Notes under the pieces: model-generated
Seen by the model: only the letters and a program-made list of their open reading frames with translations
Told to the model about the DNA's origin: nothing
Database searches by the model: none
Shown here: positions 35,902 through 45,288 of the stretch, piece by piece
Numbering within the stretch: the stretch's first letter is position 1
How the letters are laid out: each line of letters opens with the position of its first letter
Position numbers and translations under genes: made by a program
Origin: Virgibacillus sp. MSJ-26
GTDB lineage: Bacteria > Bacillota > Bacilli > Bacillales > Amphibacillaceae
Length of the DNA: 64,000 bases
Direction: 5' to 3'
Assembly (NCBI RefSeq): GCF_018918075.1
Contig: NZ_JAHLPW010000005.1
Location: 1 to 64,000, forward strand

Positions 35902-35919
35902 ACTCTTCTCCCTTCATTT

Positions 35920-37098
35920 CTATTGAATATTACCTAAAAAACTTGTTCCGTGTTCAGGCATTTTTATATTGAAGTTCTCACTGATGGTTGCTCCAATATC
36001 GGCAAATGTTTTTCTTAAATCTAATTTTCGGCCTTGCTCTATCTTATTATGGTATACAAGTAATGGAACGTATTCTCGTGTATGGTCTGTTCCATGGTGA
36101 ATTGGATCATTACCATGATCAGCCGTTATAATAAGCAGATCATCATCTCTTAATTTTTCTAAAACCTCGGGAAGTCTAGCATCATATTCTTCTAATGCTT
36201 TTCCATAACCTTCAGGATTACGTCTATGCCCATATTTTGCATCAAAATCAACAAGATTTAAGAAGCTAATTCCGGTGAAATCTTTATTCATAGATTCTAC
36301 TAATTTAGTCATCCCATCGTCGTTATCGACTGTACGAATGGCTTCCGTTACACCTTCACCATCATAGATATCTGAAATTTTCCCTAATGCGATGACATCA
36401 AAATTTGTATCTTTTAATTCGTTCATCACAGTCCGACCAAATGGCTTTAAAGCATAATCATGTCGATTTGATGTGCGTTCAAACACACCAGGTTGTCCTA
36501 CAAATGGACGAGCTATAACCCGGCCAACCATATACTTTTCATCAAGAGTGAGTTCACGTGCTATTTCACAAATTCGATATTGTTCCTCAATAGGAACAAT
36601 ATCTTCATGAGCAGCAATTTGCAAAACCGAATCAGCAGACGTATAAACTATTAAAGCACCCGTTTTCATATGCTCTGCTCCCAATTCATCGAGTATTGCC
36701 GTACCAGACGCTGGTTTATTGCCGATAACTTTTCGTCCGGATTTTTCTTCAAGTGCTTGAATTAACTCAGGTGGAAATCCGTCTGGAAAGGTTCTAAATG
36801 GCTGCTTAATATTCAATCCCATAATTTCCCAATGGCCTGTCATCGTATCTTTACCATTTGAGGCTTCCTGCATTTTTGTATAATATGCTTCGGGATTATC
36901 TTGTTTTTCAATTCCTTCAATGTCTGCTATATTGCCTAAACCTAGTTTTTCCATGTTTGGCATAGTAAGTCCGTTCATTTTCTCAGCAATATGGCCTAAT
37001 GTGTTCGCACCCACATCATTAAATTTATCAGCATCTGGTGCTTCGCCAATCCCCACTGAATCCATTACAACCAAAAATACACGTTTAAATTTTGTCAT
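35920..37098 (-). CDS. deoB: Phosphopentomutase
   Basis: Interconverts (deoxy)ribose-1- and -5-phosphate, linking nucleoside salvage to central metabolism. 392 residues, alkaline-phosphatase superfamily. Metal ligands lie in [12 protein letters not shown] (near 12) and TADHGNDP and GTDHTRE (near 330-345). AGGAGGG six bases before the ATG at 37098 decides the start. First gene of deoB-punA-pdp. Confidence 0.95.
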   Translation of the reverse strand: MTKFKRVFLVVMDSVGIGEAPDADKFNDVGANTLGHIAEKMNGLTMPNMEKLGLGNIADIEGIEKQDNPEAYYTKMQEASNGKDTMTGHWEIMGLNIKQPFRTFPDGFPPELIQALEEKSGRKVIGNKPASGTAILDELGAEHMKTGALIVYTSADSVLQIAAHEDIVPIEEQYRICEIARELTLDEKYMVGRVIARPFVGQPGVFERTSNRHDYALKPFGRTVMNELKDTNFDVIALGKISDIYDGEGVTEAIRTVDNDDGMTKLVESMNKDFTGISFLNLVDFDAKYGHRRNPEGYGKALEEYDARLPEVLEKLRDDDLLIITADHGNDPIHHGTDHTREYVPLLVYHNKIEQGRKLDLRKTFADIGATISENFNIKMPEHGTSFLGNIQ

Positions 37099-37187
37099 CA
37101 AAATCCCTCCTACAACTATATTCCCAATAATTTTATTTCTATATCCATTTTACTATGTTGTAGGATGTCTGACAACCGAAACATCGA

Positions 37188-38084
37188 CTATGCCCTCGGA
37201 TGAAATTCTTGATATATATCCTTTAATCGAGCCTGTGTGACGTGTGTATAAATCTGTGTAGTCGAGATATCAGCATGTCCAAGCATCTCCTGAACAGCCC
37301 TTAAATCCGCTCCATTTTCAAGCAAATGGGTCGCAAATGAATGTCGTAGCATATGTGGGGTCAAGTTTTTAGTAATACCAGCATGGCGAGCAACCGTTTT
37401 GAGTATCTTCCAAAATCCTTGTCGAGATAACGGCCTACCATGTTGATTGAGAAATAATGCATTTATCCCTGTTTGATTTTTCAATAGAATATGACGTGAA
37501 TGCTGTAAATAGTTCTCTAACGCCTCTTTGGCGACATCTCCTAATGGGACGATTCTTTCTTTCGCGCCTTTACCAATACAGCGCACAAACCCCATTGTTA
37601 GATGAAGGTCACTGACTCTTAATGTCACCACTTCAGTGACGCGTAAGCCTGTTGCATAAATAAATTCCAGCATCGCTTTATTTCTTATATCAAGTGGGCT
37701 ATTAATTGGTATATTTAATAATTTTTCAACCTCATCAGTCGATAGGACACTTGGAAGTTTTCTTTCTTTTCTTGGTGTTTCTATATGTAAACTTGGGTCG
37801 TTCTCGACTAAATTTTCACGGACGAGGAATTGATGAAATAATCTCAATGAAGAGATCATTCTAGCAATAGTCGCTGTGGATTTACCCTCATCTTTTAATG
37901 TATATAAGAATCTTGTTATGTCATCCCTTAACACCACATTCCAAGATATCTTATTACTTTTTTCCTTTATAAAAGTATAGTAGTTATTTAAATCACGTCG
38001 ATAAGACATCAATGTGTTTTCCGATAATCCACGTTCAATTTTTAAATAGTGAAAAAAGTCTTCTAAAGTATCTTTCAAAATCAC
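37188..38084 (-). CDS. xerD: Site-specific tyrosine recombinase XerD
   Basis: Resolves chromosome dimers at dif with CodV/XerC. 298 residues: SAM-like core-binding domain (1-85) and catalytic domain with the full RKHRHY set, R in [10 protein letters not shown] and R in [13 protein letters not shown] in MLGHADIST and Y in QIYTHVT. GTG at 38084 with AGGAGAG is used; a TTG two codons on is an alternative. It directly follows yqzK (no gap). Known neighbour of fur and deoB in Bacillus (ripX). Confidence 0.95.
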   Translation of the reverse strand: MILKDTLEDFFHYLKIERGLSENTLMSYRRDLNNYYTFIKEKSNKISWNVVLRDDITRFLYTLKDEGKSTATIARMISSLRLFHQFLVRENLVENDPSLHIETPRKERKLPSVLSTDEVEKLLNIPINSPLDIRNKAMLEFIYATGLRVTEVVTLRVSDLHLTMGFVRCIGKGAKERIVPLGDVAKEALENYLQHSRHILLKNQTGINALFLNQHGRPLSRQGFWKILKTVARHAGITKNLTPHMLRHSFATHLLENGADLRAVQEMLGHADISTTQIYTHVTQARLKDIYQEFHPRA

Positions 38085-38291
38085 TCACTCTCCTAGCCGA
38101 AAAAACAAATTTAACCGGTCGATTAAACTTTTTTCTGCATTAAACACTTTAACCGCTGGCCCCTCTGGTGGATCATAACGATGAAATTGTTCATACTCTG
38201 CATGCATCATTCTGAGCCCGTAATAAAATAAAAAGGTACACACCATAAAAATAACAAAAACTTTTAATGTGTCCCAAATCATTCGATTCAT
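38085..38291 (-). CDS. yqzK: YqzK family small membrane protein (DUF4227)
   Basis: 68 residues with one N-terminal hydrophobic helix (about 8-27) followed by the conserved YEQFHRYDPPEGPAVKVF stretch. Function unknown. GAGGTG seven bases upstream supports the ATG at 38291. Always found between fur and xerD in Bacillus. Confidence 0.9.
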   Translation of the reverse strand: MNRMIWDTLKVFVIFMVCTFLFYYGLRMMHAEYEQFHRYDPPEGPAVKVFNAEKSLIDRLNLFFRLGE

Positions 38292-38372
38292 TCATTCTCA
38301 CCTCTTTTAATAACAAGAACTACTAGTTATTAAAAGATATGCCAAAAAAGAGGTAGTTTATACATTAAACTG

Positions 38373-38411
38373 TAAAATAAAATTTGCCCTTCTTCAATTG
38401 AAAAAAGGCAA
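38373..38411 (-). terminator. Terminator of fur
   Basis: Minus-strand 12-pair stem TTGCCTTTTTTC / GAAGAAGGGCAA with an AATT loop and an ATTTTATTTT tail, after the fur stop. Confidence 0.75.
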
Positions 38412-38423
38412 CTTAACGTTTCG

Positions 38424-38879
38424 TTATGAAGTTTTCACCTTAGCTTCTTGGCATTGCTTGCACAATCCATGGAATGTCAAACGATGATCTTTAACTTGAA
38501 ATCCCCAATCATTCTCAATAATTTTCTCAACATCTTCAAGTAAATCTTCTACTATTTCTTCTACAGAACCGCACTCTATGCATACTAGATGGTGATGAAA
38601 GTGCTCTGCTCCTTCTTTACGGAGGTCATATCGTGAAACGCCATCTCCAAAATTAATTTTGTCAACAATTTTTAATTCCGATAATAATTCAAGCGTACGA
38701 TAAACAGTCGCCAATCCAATTTCAGGTGCTTTTTCTTTTACTAATAAATAAATTTCTTCTGCACTTAAATGATCCTCTTCTCGCTCAAGTAGCACTTTTA
38801 CAGTTGCTGCTCTTTGTGGAGTTAGTTTATAGCTTTGTGCATGAAGTTGTTTTTTAATTCGGTCGATTCGGTGTTCCAT
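38424..38879 (-). CDS. fur: Ferric uptake regulator Fur
   Basis: Fe(II)-responsive repressor, 151 residues (149 in B. subtilis). The DNA-binding helix is GLATVYRTLELL. Metal ligands include HFHHHLVC and the two structural zinc pairs CIEC and CKQC. The ATG at 38879 with GGAGGG eight bases upstream is chosen over a longer open frame. A PerR/Fur-box-like palindrome lies about 85 bases upstream. PerR or Zur is unlikely given the synteny with yqzK and spoIIM. Confidence 0.95.
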   Translation of the reverse strand: MEHRIDRIKKQLHAQSYKLTPQRAATVKVLLEREEDHLSAEEIYLLVKEKAPEIGLATVYRTLELLSELKIVDKINFGDGVSRYDLRKEGAEHFHHHLVCIECGSVEEIVEDLLEDVEKIIENDWGFQVKDHRLTFHGLCKQCQEAKVKTS

Positions 38880-38962
38880 GGCAAGTTCCCTCCCTCGTGT
38901 CCCATCTTTATTATATGCACACAAAATTCCAGTGTCAAAATAAAATAAGTATAAAAATTTAT

Positions 38963-38977
38963 TTATAATAATTATTA
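38963..38977. promoter_or_regulatory. PerR/Fur-box-like palindrome upstream of fur
   Basis: TTATAATAATTATTA differs from the PerR box TTATAATnATTATAA at one position and from the Fur box TGATAATnATTATCA at two. It lies within a perfect 16-base palindrome (38964-38979). B. subtilis fur is repressed by PerR. The region is very AT-rich, so chance is possible. Confidence 0.5.
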
Positions 38978-39040
38978 TATAGTATTAATTATATTTTTAA
39001 AAGAAAAAAGTTTGTATTTCTAAGATAATAATATATGAAG

Positions 39041-39679
39041 TTATTGAGAACCAGAGGCAATCAAGGATTCCATTGCATAGCTAGCGACATAGGCCTCAAT
39101 AGTTGCAGCAATAACGGATAGTGCTATTAACAATGAAAATATAACCAAATACTGAATTAATGGCTGAATAATTGGTTTCGATATTTTTCTAGAAAACAAC
39201 TTATTCAGCAAGGTTAATGAAAAAATCATGGCAAAACTTCCTGCAACAATATAAAGTGGTATCGTTAATATATTTTGGGGTGCAATGGACAGAGCGGCTA
39301 AGAAAAAACCCTTCAAACCAATTTGGTTCACCAAAAATCCGACAGAAAAACCCACAACCAATCCTTTTAAAAACAATAATATCCATACGATCGGCAGACC
39401 AATCACAGAAAGGCCTAGAATCAATAATAAAAATAAGTATTTTGCGTGGTAAAAAAAACTGCTCTTAAAAACCTCGTTTTTTTCAATAGAGTTGCCTTCT
39501 TGAATTTGAAGGAAAAAGCGTTCCAAATAAAAGAATAAATCTTGTTTCTGTACAAAATTCATACTGTTAACAAGGATCGCTCCAAATATAATTCCAGTTA
39601 AAAACAAAATAATCATGAATACATAAACTGTGGCATGTTCTTTAACATGATTAATAGCTACATTTCTTTTTTTATACAT
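39041..39679 (-). CDS. spoIIM: Stage II sporulation protein M
   Basis: Membrane protein of the DMP complex (SpoIID, SpoIIM, SpoIIP) that drives septal thinning and engulfment. 212 residues with five hydrophobic helices; GLVVGFSVGFLVNQIGLKG and APQNILTIPLY are typical. GGAGGA precedes the ATG. Expected to be under SigE; I did not find a convincing SigE promoter. Length is near B. subtilis SpoIIM (214). Confidence 0.95.
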   Translation of the reverse strand: MYKKRNVAINHVKEHATVYVFMIILFLTGIIFGAILVNSMNFVQKQDLFFYLERFFLQIQEGNSIEKNEVFKSSFFYHAKYLFLLLILGLSVIGLPIVWILLFLKGLVVGFSVGFLVNQIGLKGFFLAALSIAPQNILTIPLYIVAGSFAMIFSLTLLNKLFSRKISKPIIQPLIQYLVIFSLLIALSVIAATIEAYVASYAMESLIASGSQ

Positions 39680-39785
39680 CGGAATCCTCCATTCGAATCA
39701 AGCAATACTTCTTCTGTATCTACTTTAAAACTATGAAGAATTCCATTGAAACATACCAAAAATCTATTTTTATTTTTTCGCTAGC

Positions 39786-41000
39786 CTAGTCTACATTCTC
39801 TATTTTTCCGTATTTTCCGCCTCCGCCAGCTTTTATCGACATCCTGCCTTCTCGATTTCGGATGATATAATCTGCTAGTTTTTCTGATACAACTTCTATT
39901 AATTCATCATGTGGTACGTGATGAATTATGTTCATTTCAGTTTGAAATGAACTTATTAATTTCTCGAAAGTTTTCGGGCCAAGTTTTGGTAAATATTCTA
40001 ATGGAACTTGATAAATATATGGAGGTCTACTGACTATCTCTTCCTGAGCATTAGCTAATTCCTTAATTCGATCGAATACGCCTTTAACTATTTTCTTTGA
40101 ACCACAGCTTGTACATTTATCGTCTCGAGGAGATAGTGCCTCCAAACAATCTACACAGACAGTTGTATGGTATTTTCCAAGCTGTGGATTCATACCAAAA
40201 TTCCGTTGTATTTTTCGCCCCTCAACTTGATGTAGCGCATAATAAAACTCTTTAAAAGACGGTTCTTTCATTAATATTTCCTGATACTCTCGTGCGATTT
40301 TCGGTAAGGAGTGGGCATCTGAATTTGAAACAAATGTATAATCATGCAGTTCTTCTATCTGATCAGCCATCTCAGTATCTGAACTTAGTCCCAATTCCAC
40401 GCCATCAATTAAGTCTGGATCAAGTATTTCTTTTAACGATGACTTCACCCCTTTACCATAAAGACTTTTAAAAGGAGTAAAAACATGCGCGGGGATAAAA
40501 ATTCCTGCCAACTCTTTTACTTTGTGTTGTAGTTCTTTTGCTGTTCCATAATAACGCTGTGAGCTCAATGTAATATTTTTCATCCTGGTTGTGAGCCACT
40601 CGGAAAAAATTTCAATCTTTGCCAATGTAGGAAAATAGCAAAGCACATGAAGTGGTCCTTGACATTCATCGTCATATACCTCGATTTCTGAGCCTAATAA
40701 TAAGATCACATGCTCAAAGCGAATGCCACCATCTTCGAGTTCATAAGCCTCCCCCTCTTTTATTAAATTTTTAATTTCTTGTTGTACAGCTGGGGCTTGA
40801 CTATCGATAACTCCAATCAAATTGATTCCCTTGCGGCGGCTTGATTCACGTAAAACATTTGTCAGCGTCAGATTCTTTGCTGCTGTTATTTTGACAGGGT
40901 GGTTGTATAAATCACGTCCTATATGGATGTGCATATCAGCAAAATATGACTTTAGTATATTATCGTTTTTCTCTTGAAATTTGTGCTCTGCCGACATCAT
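39786..41000 (-). CDS. yqxK: PHP-domain nuclease, Endonuclease Q-like (YqxK)
   Basis: 404 residues. The PHP metal site starts at FADMHIHIGRD (about 20-30) with further ligands in GSEIEVYDD, IPAHVFTPF and SNSDAHSLPK. A zinc ribbon CVDC...CTSCG lies at about 281-299, and a helix-hairpin-helix-like stretch (LPKLGPKTFEKLI) near 345. The layout is that of EndoQ, which cuts 5' of deaminated bases. B. subtilis YqxK is the equivalent and was once called a helicase. AAGGAG precedes the ATG. Confidence 0.88.
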   Translation of the reverse strand: MMSAEHKFQEKNDNILKSYFADMHIHIGRDLYNHPVKITAAKNLTLTNVLRESSRRKGINLIGVIDSQAPAVQQEIKNLIKEGEAYELEDGGIRFEHVILLLGSEIEVYDDECQGPLHVLCYFPTLAKIEIFSEWLTTRMKNITLSSQRYYGTAKELQHKVKELAGIFIPAHVFTPFKSLYGKGVKSSLKEILDPDLIDGVELGLSSDTEMADQIEELHDYTFVSNSDAHSLPKIAREYQEILMKEPSFKEFYYALHQVEGRKIQRNFGMNPQLGKYHTTVCVDCLEALSPRDDKCTSCGSKKIVKGVFDRIKELANAQEEIVSRPPYIYQVPLEYLPKLGPKTFEKLISSFQTEMNIIHHVPHDELIEVVSEKLADYIIRNREGRMSIKAGGGGKYGKIENVD

Positions 41001-41036
41001 TTAAATCTCCTTCTTTTCACTTGTCACTATCATATT

Positions 41037-41585
41037 TCAATTGTTCATCTCCAGCATTTCTAAATGTAGAATAGCATAATTTGTTTTAGCATCGTGGATC
41101 TGTTCATCCTTAATATATTGTTTAGCCTCTTCTAGAGTAAGCTCAATAACTTCAACGAACTCATCTTCATCTCCGGCAACAGGGTGATCCAACTTGTGTA
41201 AATCAGCCGTTAAATAAATATACATCAGCTCATCTGCAAAACCAGGAGACGTATAAAAAGACGTTACGAAAGAGAGTTGGTCTGTTGTGTAACCTGTCTC
41301 TTCTTCTAGTTCCCTTACAGCTGTCGTTTCCGGCTTTTCACCTTTTTCAAGCTTTCCGGCCGGAATTTCTATTATAGCTTTTTCAAGTGGCTTACGGTAC
41401 TGCTTAACAAATACAATTTTGTTATCTTTTGTAATAGGGATCACTGCTACAGCTCCAGAATGTTTGATTAACTCTCGCTTGGCTGTTTTACCATTTGGTA
41501 GTGTTACGTCATCCACTTGTAAATCAACAATTTTCCCTTGATAGATTTGCTCTGTTTTAATTGTTTGTTCCTCAAATTGTTTCAT
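41037..41585 (-). CDS. nudF: ADP-ribose pyrophosphatase (Nudix)
   Basis: Hydrolyses ADP-ribose to AMP and ribose-5-phosphate. 182 residues (185 in B. subtilis NudF). The Nudix box GKLEKGEKPETTAVRELEEE (then TGYT) is complete, with all metal-binding glutamates. The GAGGTG site lies 9 bases before the ATG. Sits 36 bases upstream of yqxK and may share its transcript. Confidence 0.95.
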   Translation of the reverse strand: MKQFEEQTIKTEQIYQGKIVDLQVDDVTLPNGKTAKRELIKHSGAVAVIPITKDNKIVFVKQYRKPLEKAIIEIPAGKLEKGEKPETTAVRELEEETGYTTDQLSFVTSFYTSPGFADELMYIYLTADLHKLDHPVAGDEDEFVEVIELTLEEAKQYIKDEQIHDAKTNYAILHLEMLEMNN

Positions 41586-41643
41586 TTTATCAACACCTCG
41601 TTAGTTTAGATTTGCAACCAACGGACGCTTGATCGGTGGTAGT

Positions 41644-42921
41644 CTACTCGGCGTAATGTCCTCCAACTAATTTGCTTCGCTGTAAGGCCGTGCCTGCTGA
41701 CGTAAACGACACAGCTCTTAGTAAAGCATCTTGCCCATACTTATCACGAACAGCATCCATTGTATAGCCTAGTTGGCGTTCCCTGGTTCGATCTTTTTGG
41801 AAAAGTTGTAACTGTATTGTTTGGTCTTCACCTATATTACTTAAAGAAATTGAGATTTTACGTACCGTTTTATGAATAAAAAACTTTTTAAATAAATACA
41901 TACACGCCTGATATATTTCTATCGTTATATTTGTAGGAGAAATCAAAGTATGCGAACGGTAGAATCCACCTCCGCCCTCTGTTTCACTATAGCCTATTCC
42001 TAGGCTAATCGTTCTGCCGACTTTACGATCATGTCGGGCTCTCTTTCCAATTTCTTCACACATTTCTAGAATAACATAACTAACGTCCCTGGGGTTATGA
42101 TAATCCTTAAGTAAAATCTGGCTTTTACCGTAGCTGATTTGTCCATTTAAAATTGGTGCCCCTAATTCTGATAAATCCACACCATTTGCATGGTAAAAAA
42201 GTTGACCGCCCATAATGCCAAAGGTCTTTTGTAGTTGCGTTAATGAATAGTTGGCTAGCTGTCCAACTGTAGAAATTCCCATTCTGTTTAAGCGTTTTTC
42301 AAGTCGATGGCCAATGCCCCACATCTGTGATAAAGGTGACAATGGCCATAACATGTCCGGCACGTCTGAATAAGCACAACGAGCAATTTGCGATTTATTA
42401 TTTTTAGCTTCTAAATCCAAACATAATTTCGCTAACAGCATATTAGGCCCGATGCCAATTGCTGAAGTTAAACCAAATGTATCTTCTATTTCTTGTTTGA
42501 TTAAAATCGCTACATCTTTAGATTTTCCCCAAAGCTTATTTGTGCCATCAATTTCCAGGAAGCTTTCATCAACACTATACGTGTGAATGGCTTCTTTAGG
42601 AACATACTTATTAAAAAGTCGACTAATCTCAGTTGAAATTTGTAAATACAAATTCATTTGCGCAGAGACAGTAATAATTTGTTCATTTTTAGGTATTTCA
42701 AAAAGCCGGCTTCCTGTACGAATGCCAAATTCTTTTTTTAATCGAGGCGTTGCCGCTAATACAACACTGCCTCTTCGATTTAAATCAGCAACAACGGCCA
42801 GTCGATCTGTAAGTGGATCAAGACCTTCAACAAGTGCAGCACAACTGGCATAAAAGCTCTTCATATCTATACATAGAATATGTCGATTCGGAAAGACATT
42901 ATAATCAATTTGAGGATTCAT
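41644..42921 (-). CDS. polYB: Y-family DNA polymerase PolYB (UvrX/YqjW type)
   Basis: Translesion polymerase, 425 residues. The metal-binding motif IDMKSFYASCAAL (about 18-30), YSVDESFLEIDG with the catalytic DE pair, and helix-hairpin-helix LNRMGISTVGQLAN are present. It resembles B. subtilis YqjW/UvrX (412) and is distinct from the DinB-like polymerase at 50201. There is no terminal beta-clamp motif that I can name with confidence. A LexA box 46 bases upstream marks it as an SOS gene. GAGGTG seven bases upstream supports the start. Confidence 0.92.
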   Translation of the reverse strand: MNPQIDYNVFPNRHILCIDMKSFYASCAALVEGLDPLTDRLAVVADLNRRGSVVLAATPRLKKEFGIRTGSRLFEIPKNEQIITVSAQMNLYLQISTEISRLFNKYVPKEAIHTYSVDESFLEIDGTNKLWGKSKDVAILIKQEIEDTFGLTSAIGIGPNMLLAKLCLDLEAKNNKSQIARCAYSDVPDMLWPLSPLSQMWGIGHRLEKRLNRMGISTVGQLANYSLTQLQKTFGIMGGQLFYHANGVDLSELGAPILNGQISYGKSQILLKDYHNPRDVSYVILEMCEEIGKRARHDRKVGRTISLGIGYSETEGGGGFYRSHTLISPTNITIEIYQACMYLFKKFFIHKTVRKISISLSNIGEDQTIQLQLFQKDRTRERQLGYTMDAVRDKYGQDALLRAVSFTSAGTALQRSKLVGGHYAE

Positions 42922-42966
42922 TTATATGCACCTCTTTTTAAAAATCTCACTTATAATAATAGTATA

Positions 42967-42980
42967 CGAATATATGTTCC
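42967..42980. promoter_or_regulatory. LexA (SOS) box of polYB
   Basis: CGAATATATGTTCC differs at one place from the Bacillus SOS box CGAACRNRYGTTYC. It lies 46 bases before the polYB start. B. subtilis yqjW is likewise LexA-controlled. Confidence 0.65.
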
Positions 42981-43053
42981 CTGTTCAAGCTCTATTATTT
43001 TCCAGTTTATTAAAAATATGTGGGTCGAACACTTTCCCATTATAATAATAAAT

Positions 43054-43406
43054 AGGTTGGGACATAAGTATTTTAGTTAATTTAAAAGCGAACGTATTAA
43101 AGTATATTTATATAAATATACACCTTTTCAAGTCAGCGTAGGAAAAATATGTAGACTCCTGGGACTGCAGCAAGCTTCGTCCCACCGAAAACCTTTGTGG
43201 GAGATGAGGCCAGACGCGCCCCCACAGTGCGTCATGAATGTTGGAAGGCTAATATTCGCGACGTCCTGTGAGGGCGCCTTCATGACCAACATCCTGTTGG
43301 CCCGGGGCTCATCAGCCGCCCACGAAAAGCGAAGTATTTTCCGAAGCGAATAACGCTTACTTAAAAATGTTCGTCGTTTAACCAATTCTTATTTTTGTCC
43401 CAACCT
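43054..43406. repeat. Dispersed palindromic repeat, copy C (with core)
   Basis: 353 bases. The tips AGGTTGGGACA and TGTCCCAACCT are perfect 11-base inverted repeats. The arms match copies A and B (GTATATTTA, CAGCGTAGGAAAAATA, GCGAAGTATTTTCCGAAGCG). The core (43201-43314) shares CGACGTCCTGTG and CATGACCAACATCCTGTTGG with copy A. Inside it GTCATGAA (43231) pairs with TTCATGAC (43279), CCAACA-TCC-TGTTGG is a hairpin, and GATGAG (43203) pairs with CTCATC (43308). No gene: the open frame 43128-43385 lacks a ribosome site. Of the 500-base gap, 42922-43053 holds the LexA box and nothing else. Confidence 0.88.
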
Positions 43407-43421
43407 TTATTAACACATTAT

Positions 43422-44384
43422 TTATACTGCATGATAAGATAATATACCTTCAATCACTTCCTGTTGAATAAGTCCTTGACTTTCGAGAAAATCAAGCTGC
43501 CCGGTAGTCTCTGATAGTGTTAAATCGAGTTGGGTTTCATAACGCTTTGGAAATAATTTTTGGGTGACTTGAAAAGGTGTCATGGATGTATTCTCTAACA
43601 AGGTCAATACTTTTTTCGCACGTTGTTCTTGCCTCGAAAGACGTGTAGGAATAAGTTCATCAATATTATCGATTATTGATCCGTGCCCCGGTAAAACTTG
43701 CTGGATTCCAAGTGTTAAACACTTCTGTAAATTGTTTCGATATTGAAGTAGTGGTTTAGGACGCTTTTGTTCTCCTAGTGGGGGTGGCTCCAGAAGAGGA
43801 TTTGAGGAGATATGCTTCAGAATATGATCACCACCTATAAAGAGGCCATCACTTTGTCTTAAAAAAGATAAGTGACTTTGAGCATGACCTGCGGTTTCAA
43901 CTACTTGCCATTCTGGATGACCTGGCAGATAATCCCCCTCGTTAATAATACTTGTTAAATTCCCTCTACCTGCCAAGTTTAATTGACCATGTAACTTATC
44001 AATAATGGAAAGGTATTTTTCAGGTACACCACAAGTAATGAAAAAATCTTTAAAGAAATTTTCATAATGTTGAAAGAACGTCTCATCTCTTGTTAACCAA
44101 GCATTTAAATCTTCATGTGCGATAATACTTTCAACTCTGGGAAATTCTTCGATTAACCCAATATGGTCTGGGTGATGATGGGTTAATATAATTTGTTCAA
44201 TATCATTTGGGAAATAACCTAATTCCTTTAATTGCGTTTGAACCGCTTCCCAAGCCTGCTTTGTCTTGACACCGGCATCTACTAATGACATGGTATCTCC
44301 CTTAATTAAATAAACATGAACATCCCCTACAGCAAAAGGAGTGGGAATCGTTATCTGACTAATTGTTTGATTTAATACTTTCAT
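43422..44384 (-). CDS. yqjP: Metallo-beta-lactamase-fold hydrolase (YqjP)
   Basis: 320 residues with the zinc motif LTHHHPDHIGLIEEF (HxHxDH, about 66-75), further ligands in ETAGHAQSHL and LPGHGSII and a C-terminal winged-helix domain (245-310, VTQKLFPKRYETQLDLTLSE). This architecture is the MBL-fold plus LACTB2-like helix domain family; B. subtilis YqjP is similar (319). Substrate unknown; glyoxalase-II- or RNA-hydrolase-type activity are both possible. GGAGGAT precedes the ATG. Confidence 0.88.
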   Translation of the reverse strand: MKVLNQTISQITIPTPFAVGDVHVYLIKGDTMSLVDAGVKTKQAWEAVQTQLKELGYFPNDIEQIILTHHHPDHIGLIEEFPRVESIIAHEDLNAWLTRDETFFQHYENFFKDFFITCGVPEKYLSIIDKLHGQLNLAGRGNLTSIINEGDYLPGHPEWQVVETAGHAQSHLSFLRQSDGLFIGGDHILKHISSNPLLEPPPLGEQKRPKPLLQYRNNLQKCLTLGIQQVLPGHGSIIDNIDELIPTRLSRQEQRAKKVLTLLENTSMTPFQVTQKLFPKRYETQLDLTLSETTGQLDFLESQGLIQQEVIEGILSYHAV

Positions 44385-44507
44385 ATTTAATCCTCCAAAT
44401 ATAATGAATGGTGATTCATTTTCTTTTCATTCTACATTTTTTCCCAGTAAAAGTCACGCACAACCTTTTTTGTATGTGCTTTTTGATGAGACCCAATTAG
44501 CTTCAAA

Positions 44508-44536
44508 TTGACATTCACGTTAAAATAAAACACAAT
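44508..44536 (+). promoter_or_regulatory. Sigma-A-like promoter of the GDPD-rnz-ALDH cluster
   Basis: TTGACA (perfect -35), a 17-base spacer and CACAAT (four of six to TATAAT), 20 bases before the GDPD start codon. The rest of the divergent 172-base gap holds a hairpin GCACA / TGTGC then TTTTT (44462-44485) of unknown role. Confidence 0.4.
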
Positions 44537-44556
44537 CTAATACAAGAGGTGAAAAA

Positions 44557-45288
44557 ATGCCTATTGATATAATTGCTCATCGAGGAGCAAGTAGACATGC
44601 TCCTGAAAATACACTTCCTGCCTTTCAACTTGCATATGAACTCGGTGCAGATGGAATTGAGACTGATGTTCATCTAACAAAAGATAATGTTCCTGTTCTT
44701 ATTCATGACGAGACTTTAAAACGCACGGCACGTCATCCTGGTTATATTAAAGACTTCACCTATACGCAGCTAAAGGGATTTGATGTAGGCAGCTGGTTTG
44801 GAAACGATTATTTAGACACGCCCATATTGTCTTTAGAAGATTTTTTGAAATGGATTAAACCAAAAAATTTGAATTTAAATATAGAATTAAAAAATAATAA
44901 AATCGACTATCACCTTCTGGAATATATCGTATACGAAATGCTGGATCACTTTGAGCTTATCGAGCGCACAACTCTATCTACATTCAATCACTATAGTATC
45001 AAACGAATGAATTCACTGGATATTGAAACCGCTCTGTTAACGTCTAGACGGCGTTGGAATCTTGTTAAATACGGGAAGCTACTAGGAGCAGATACTCTGC
45101 ACATCAAGCATACATTATTGACCCCTCGATTCATAAAGCAATCACGAAAAAAAGATGTTGCAGTTCAAGTGTATACTGTAAATAGGACAAAACAAATCTT
45201 AAAATGTTTTAATTATGAATGTCGAGGTATTTTAACAGATGTACCGCAGAAAGCTCTAAAATTAAGAGGTGAGTTAAAATGGAACTAA
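44557..45288 (+). CDS. Glycerophosphodiester phosphodiesterase
   Basis: Cleaves glycerophosphodiesters to glycerol-3-phosphate and an alcohol. 243 residues, TIM-barrel GDPD family, with the catalytic [18 protein letters not shown] (HRG...ENT) and [18 protein letters not shown] motifs complete. No signal peptide, so a cytoplasmic enzyme is expected. GAGGTG precedes the ATG. The end overlaps rnz by ten bases. Confidence 0.93.
   Translation: MPIDIIAHRGASRHAPENTLPAFQLAYELGADGIETDVHLTKDNVPVLIHDETLKRTARHPGYIKDFTYTQLKGFDVGSWFGNDYLDTPILSLEDFLKWIKPKNLNLNIELKNNKIDYHLLEYIVYEMLDHFELIERTTLSTFNHYSIKRMNSLDIETALLTSRRRWNLVKYGKLLGADTLHIKHTLLTPRFIKQSRKKDVAVQVYTVNRTKQILKCFNYECRGILTDVPQKALKLRGELKWN

Noticed and set aside
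43128..43385. Open frame of 85 codons on the minus strand in repeat copy C
   Set aside because: Same reason: it spans arms and core of a structured repeat, with no start signal and no frame conservation with copy A.
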